A stretch of DNA of 64,000 bases, from NCBI GenBank assembly GCA_965215115.1, contig OZ244050.1:3410001-3474000 (forward strand), read 5' to 3'. Shown in pieces: positions 61,779-64,000 of this stretch. Position 1 is the first letter of the stretch, and each line of letters opens with the position of its first letter. The notes beneath the pieces were generated by a model. That model had not been told where the DNA came from and ran no database searches. It was given only the letters and a program-made list of their open reading frames with translations. The position numbers were made by a program, and so were the translations under genes. This DNA is from CALDTK01 sp965215115 (GTDB lineage: Bacteria; Bacteroidota; Bacteroidia; Chitinophagales; Saprospiraceae).

Positions 61779-62741
61779 ATGCAGACAGGACGCGTACTCA
61801 TCACCGACGACGTGCACGAGGTTTTGCCGAAAGGCCTCACGGACCTCGGCTACGCCATCGACCTCGAGCCGGAGGTCTCGCTCGCGGAGGTGCGGCGGCG
61901 CGTCCCGGACTACGTGGGCCTGGTAATCAACTCCAAGATCCTCGTCGACCGCGAGTTGCTCGACGCCGCGCCGGGGCTGCGCTGGGTGGGGCGCCTCGGC
62001 TCGGGGCTCGAGATCGTAGACCGGGCTTACGCCAAAACCCGCGGCGTGGAGATCATCTCGAGCCCGGAGGGCAATGCCCCGGCGGTGGCCGAACACGCGA
62101 CGGCGATGCTGCTGGGTCTGCTCACGAAGCTGCGGGCCGCCGACCGGCAGGTGCGCGAGTTCGCGTGGGACCGGGAGGCCGTGCGGGGGCTCGAACTCCG
62201 CTCGCGCACCGTCGGGATCATCGGGTACGGGCACACGGGGCCGGCTTTCGCCAAAACCCTCCGCGGTTTCGGCTGCGCGATCCTCGCCTACGATAAGTAC
62301 CGCCAGGAATACACCCGCGAAACCCCCTGGGTGACGGCGGCAGCCACGGCGGAGGAGGTTTTGGCGAAAGCCGACGTCATCAGCCTCCACCTGCCGCTCA
62401 CGCCCGAGACCGTCGGCTACCTCGACGCCACGCGACTAGCCAACGTGCGGCCCGGCGTTATCGTCCTGAATACCTCCAGGGGACTGGCGCTCGACCTCGA
62501 TGCGCTCGTCGAAGGTCTGGGCAGCGGGCGCATCGCCGGGGCCGGCCTCGACGTCTTCCCGAACGAGAAGCCCGGGACCTACACCGCCGCCGAGGCCGCG
62601 ACGATGCGCAGGCTCAGCGCGTTCGACCAGGTGACCCTCAGCCCGCACGTGGCGGGATGGACACTGGAGAGTAAGTACGCCCTCGCGCGGATCGTGTTGG
62701 AGCGCGTGACGGCATACGTTTCGGAGCCACAACGCGGGTGA
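61779..62741 (+). CDS. D-isomer-specific 2-hydroxyacid dehydrogenase (phosphoglycerate dehydrogenase-like)
   Basis: The 320-residue protein has the Rossmann motif Ile-Ile-Gly-Tyr-Gly-His-Thr-Gly, catalytic Arg in Asn-Thr-Ser-Arg-Gly, Glu in Phe-Pro-Asn-Glu-Lys-Pro, and His in Ser-Pro-His-Val-Ala-Gly. It lacks the ACT domain of long SerA, so a role in serine synthesis is possible but not proven. Four mini-hairpin motifs lie within its 963 bp: 61821 (GCC/GGC), 62024 (GTAA loop), 62243 and 62358 (commonest form), the densest single gene in the window. They encode Val-Leu-Pro-Lys-Gly, Ala-Tyr-Ala-Lys-Thr, Ala-Phe-Ala-Lys-Thr and Val-Leu-Ala-Lys-Ala. Confidence 0.88.
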   Translation: MQTGRVLITDDVHEVLPKGLTDLGYAIDLEPEVSLAEVRRRVPDYVGLVINSKILVDRELLDAAPGLRWVGRLGSGLEIVDRAYAKTRGVEIISSPEGNAPAVAEHATAMLLGLLTKLRAADRQVREFAWDREAVRGLELRSRTVGIIGYGHTGPAFAKTLRGFGCAILAYDKYRQEYTRETPWVTAAATAEEVLAKADVISLHLPLTPETVGYLDATRLANVRPGVIVLNTSRGLALDLDALVEGLGSGRIAGAGLDVFPNEKPGTYTAAEAATMRRLSAFDQVTLSPHVAGWTLESKYALARIVLERVTAYVSEPQRG

Positions 62742-62877
62742 TCGACCGGCGAATCTGTCGGACCGCAAGCAAAGCCCCGGCGCGAGCCTCACCGAACGGA
62801 AACTCCGTGGTATCATTGCCGGGGTGATCCCCGCCGTCTCGCCGGCGCCCCCACGATCCCCCATAACTCTATCGCGT

Positions 62878-64000
62878 ATGATGCGTACTCTACTCGCTTC
62901 GATTTTTGTCATCACCGGTTTGAGCAGCGCAGAGGCGCAGCAGACGATTTTCGGTAAGGTCCTCGACGACACCGGGGAGCCCGTCATCAGCGGCCAGGTC
63001 GCGGTCTACAACGGCAACAGCCTCAACACCGGTACCACCACCGACTTCGACGGCAACTACCGCGTCAACCTCGACCCCGGGACTTACAACATCGAATTTT
63101 CTTACATCGGGTACCCGACGCGGCGCATCAACGACTTCGTGGTCCTGGCCGGGCGCGAGAACCAGCTCAACCTCCAGTTCGAGGAGGCCGGCATCACCCT
63201 CACGGACGTCGTCGTGACCGAGTACAAGATCCCGCCGATGACCGTGGACGAGACCACGCAGGGCGCGATCATCACCGGGGACGAGGTCCGCAAGCTCGGC
63301 TCCCGGAGCATCAACGCGATCGCGGGGATCAGCGCCGGGGCGACGTCCGCCGACGAGAACTCGGCGGTGAGCATCCGCGGCGCCCGCACGGACGCGACGC
63401 AGTACATCATCGACGGCATCCGCGTGACGGGGGCGCTGATCCCGGAGACGGAGATCGACCAGATCCAGGTCGTGACCGGGGGCGTAGAGGCCAAGTACGG
63501 TGACCTGAGCGGGGGGATCATCTCGATCACGACCAAGGGACCGTCGAGCGAGTACCGCGCCTACGTCGAGGGCGAGACCTCGAGTTTCCTCGATCCGTAC
63601 AACAACAACCTCGTCGGACTCAACGTCTCGGGGCCGCTGCTCACGCGGACGCTCGACAACGGCCGCCGGCAGTCGCTGGTCGGCTTCCGCTTCAGCGGTC
63701 GCTACACCTACAACCAGAACGACGACCCGCCGGCGACGCCCGTGTACTACATCACGGACTCGGCCCGGACGGCGCTGGAGAGCCGGCCGGTGCGAGACCT
63801 CCGGGGCTCGGGCGGTGGCATCTTGCAGGAGGCGGCTTTCCTGACGCCGAGTATGGTACAGACCTTGGACGCCGAGCCCTTCGAGGCACTGGACCAAATC
63901 GACCTTACAGCTAAGATAGACGCGCGCCTCAACGACGCGATGGACATCACGCTGAGCGGCACCTACCGCCGGACGAATGATCAGTTTACGCCCGGGGCCG
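62878..64000 (+). CDS. TonB-dependent receptor, 5' part (runs off the window)
   Basis: The open frame from ATG 62878 (or 62881) continues to the right edge, over 370 residues. It has a signal peptide ending Ala-Glu-Ala-Gln, a carboxypeptidase-regulatory-like domain (Gly-Lys-Val-Leu-Asp-Asp-Thr-Gly-Glu-Pro-Val), and a TonB plug (Val-Ser-Ile-Arg-Gly-Ala-Arg, Gln-Tyr-Ile-Ile-Asp-Gly-Ile-Arg-Val, Tyr-Gly-Asp-Leu-Ser-Gly-Gly-Ile-Ile-Ser-Ile). The barrel begins near the edge. It lies 137 bp after the dehydrogenase gene. Substrate unknown. Confidence 0.9.
   Translation, partial: MMRTLLASIFVITGLSSAEAQQTIFGKVLDDTGEPVISGQVAVYNGNSLNTGTTTDFDGNYRVNLDPGTYNIEFSYIGYPTRRINDFVVLAGRENQLNLQFEEAGITLTDVVVTEYKIPPMTVDETTQGAIITGDEVRKLGSRSINAIAGISAGATSADENSAVSIRGARTDATQYIIDGIRVTGALIPETEIDQIQVVTGGVEAKYGDLSGGIISITTKGPSSEYRAYVEGETSSFLDPYNNNLVGLNVSGPLLTRTLDNGRRQSLVGFRFSGRYTYNQNDDPPATPVYYITDSARTALESRPVRDLRGSGGGILQEAAFLTPSMVQTLDAEPFEALDQIDLTAKIDARLNDAMDITLSGTYRRTNDQFTPGA

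Overview
This window looks like a chromosome segment from a high-GC (roughly two thirds G+C by eye) member of the Bacteroidota/Rhodothermota side of the FCB group, perhaps a Lewinella/Saprospirales-like bacterium. The evidence is type IX secretion (T9SS) C-terminal sorting domains on a CotH protein, a PQQ-type sugar dehydrogenase and a DUF1501 protein; a DUF1501/DUF1800 pair; a carboxypeptidase-regulatory TonB-dependent receptor at the right edge; a 31-residue AURKAIP1/COX24-type basic protein; and TAnnTTTG-like promoter boxes. I see no rRNA, complete tRNA, CRISPR array, insertion sequence or prophage.

Layout: 0-4 kb holds small membrane proteins, a CotH kinase-fold protein and a metallophosphoesterase lipoprotein. 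3.9-5.2 kb holds two tandem ParE/RelE-type toxin-antitoxin modules. 5.4-11.5 kb is glutamate synthase (gltD, gltB). 11.8-13.4 kb is a secreted PQQ-fold sugar dehydrogenase. 13.6-23.5 kb is a tight seven-gene operon: a vWA-like lipoprotein, a four-helix membrane protein, a tubulin/FtsZ-like GTPase, a 1146-residue actin/Hsp70-fold protein, a single-pass membrane protein, a MotA/TolQ/ZorA-like protein with a long coiled tail, and a MotB/ZorB-like OmpA protein. 23.7-36.2 kb is mostly housekeeping: purF, a frameshifted glycosyltransferase, hemJ, cbpA/cbpM, a K+ channel, gmk, yicC, HU, a TPR protein and rng. 36.4-39.6 kb is the DUF1501/DUF1800 pair. 39.8-51.7 kb is a sugar-oxidation locus: two GMC oxidoreductases with a gluconate-dehydrogenase-type small subunit, three TIM-barrel isomerase-like proteins, DUF1080, Gfo/Idh/MocA and an MFS transporter. 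51.7-55 kb holds two paralogous propeller-like lipoproteins around a beta-barrel. 55.4-58.8 kb is an array of Uma2 (PD-(D/E)XK-fold) genes that has duplicated into the end of carB (58.9-61.7 kb). A 2-hydroxyacid dehydrogenase and the 5' part of a TonB receptor end the window.

Two observations stand out. First, the seven-gene operon joins a tubulin-like and an actin-like NTPase with a proton-motor-like stator pair and a surface vWA protein. It resembles the FtsZl-1-associated 'membrane remodelling' neighbourhoods predicted by Makarova and Koonin, and its motor pair resembles Zorya ZorAB. Second, the whole window is peppered with about 50 copies of a tiny hairpin, GTTTT followed by a 2-4 bp stem closed by a GNRA-type tetraloop (commonest form GTTTTGGCGAAAGCC). 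Copies lie in both orientations, inside and outside genes, with base-pair covariation in the stem and no stop codon in any frame. It behaves like a genome-wide DNA signal, comparable in density to DNA uptake sequences, and I know of no description of it.

Other structure includes a ~96-nt paired element found twice between convergent genes, a seven-copy 7-bp tandem repeat directly before cbpM, and TACCTTT boxes 4-6 nt before start codons that suggest leaderless transcripts.
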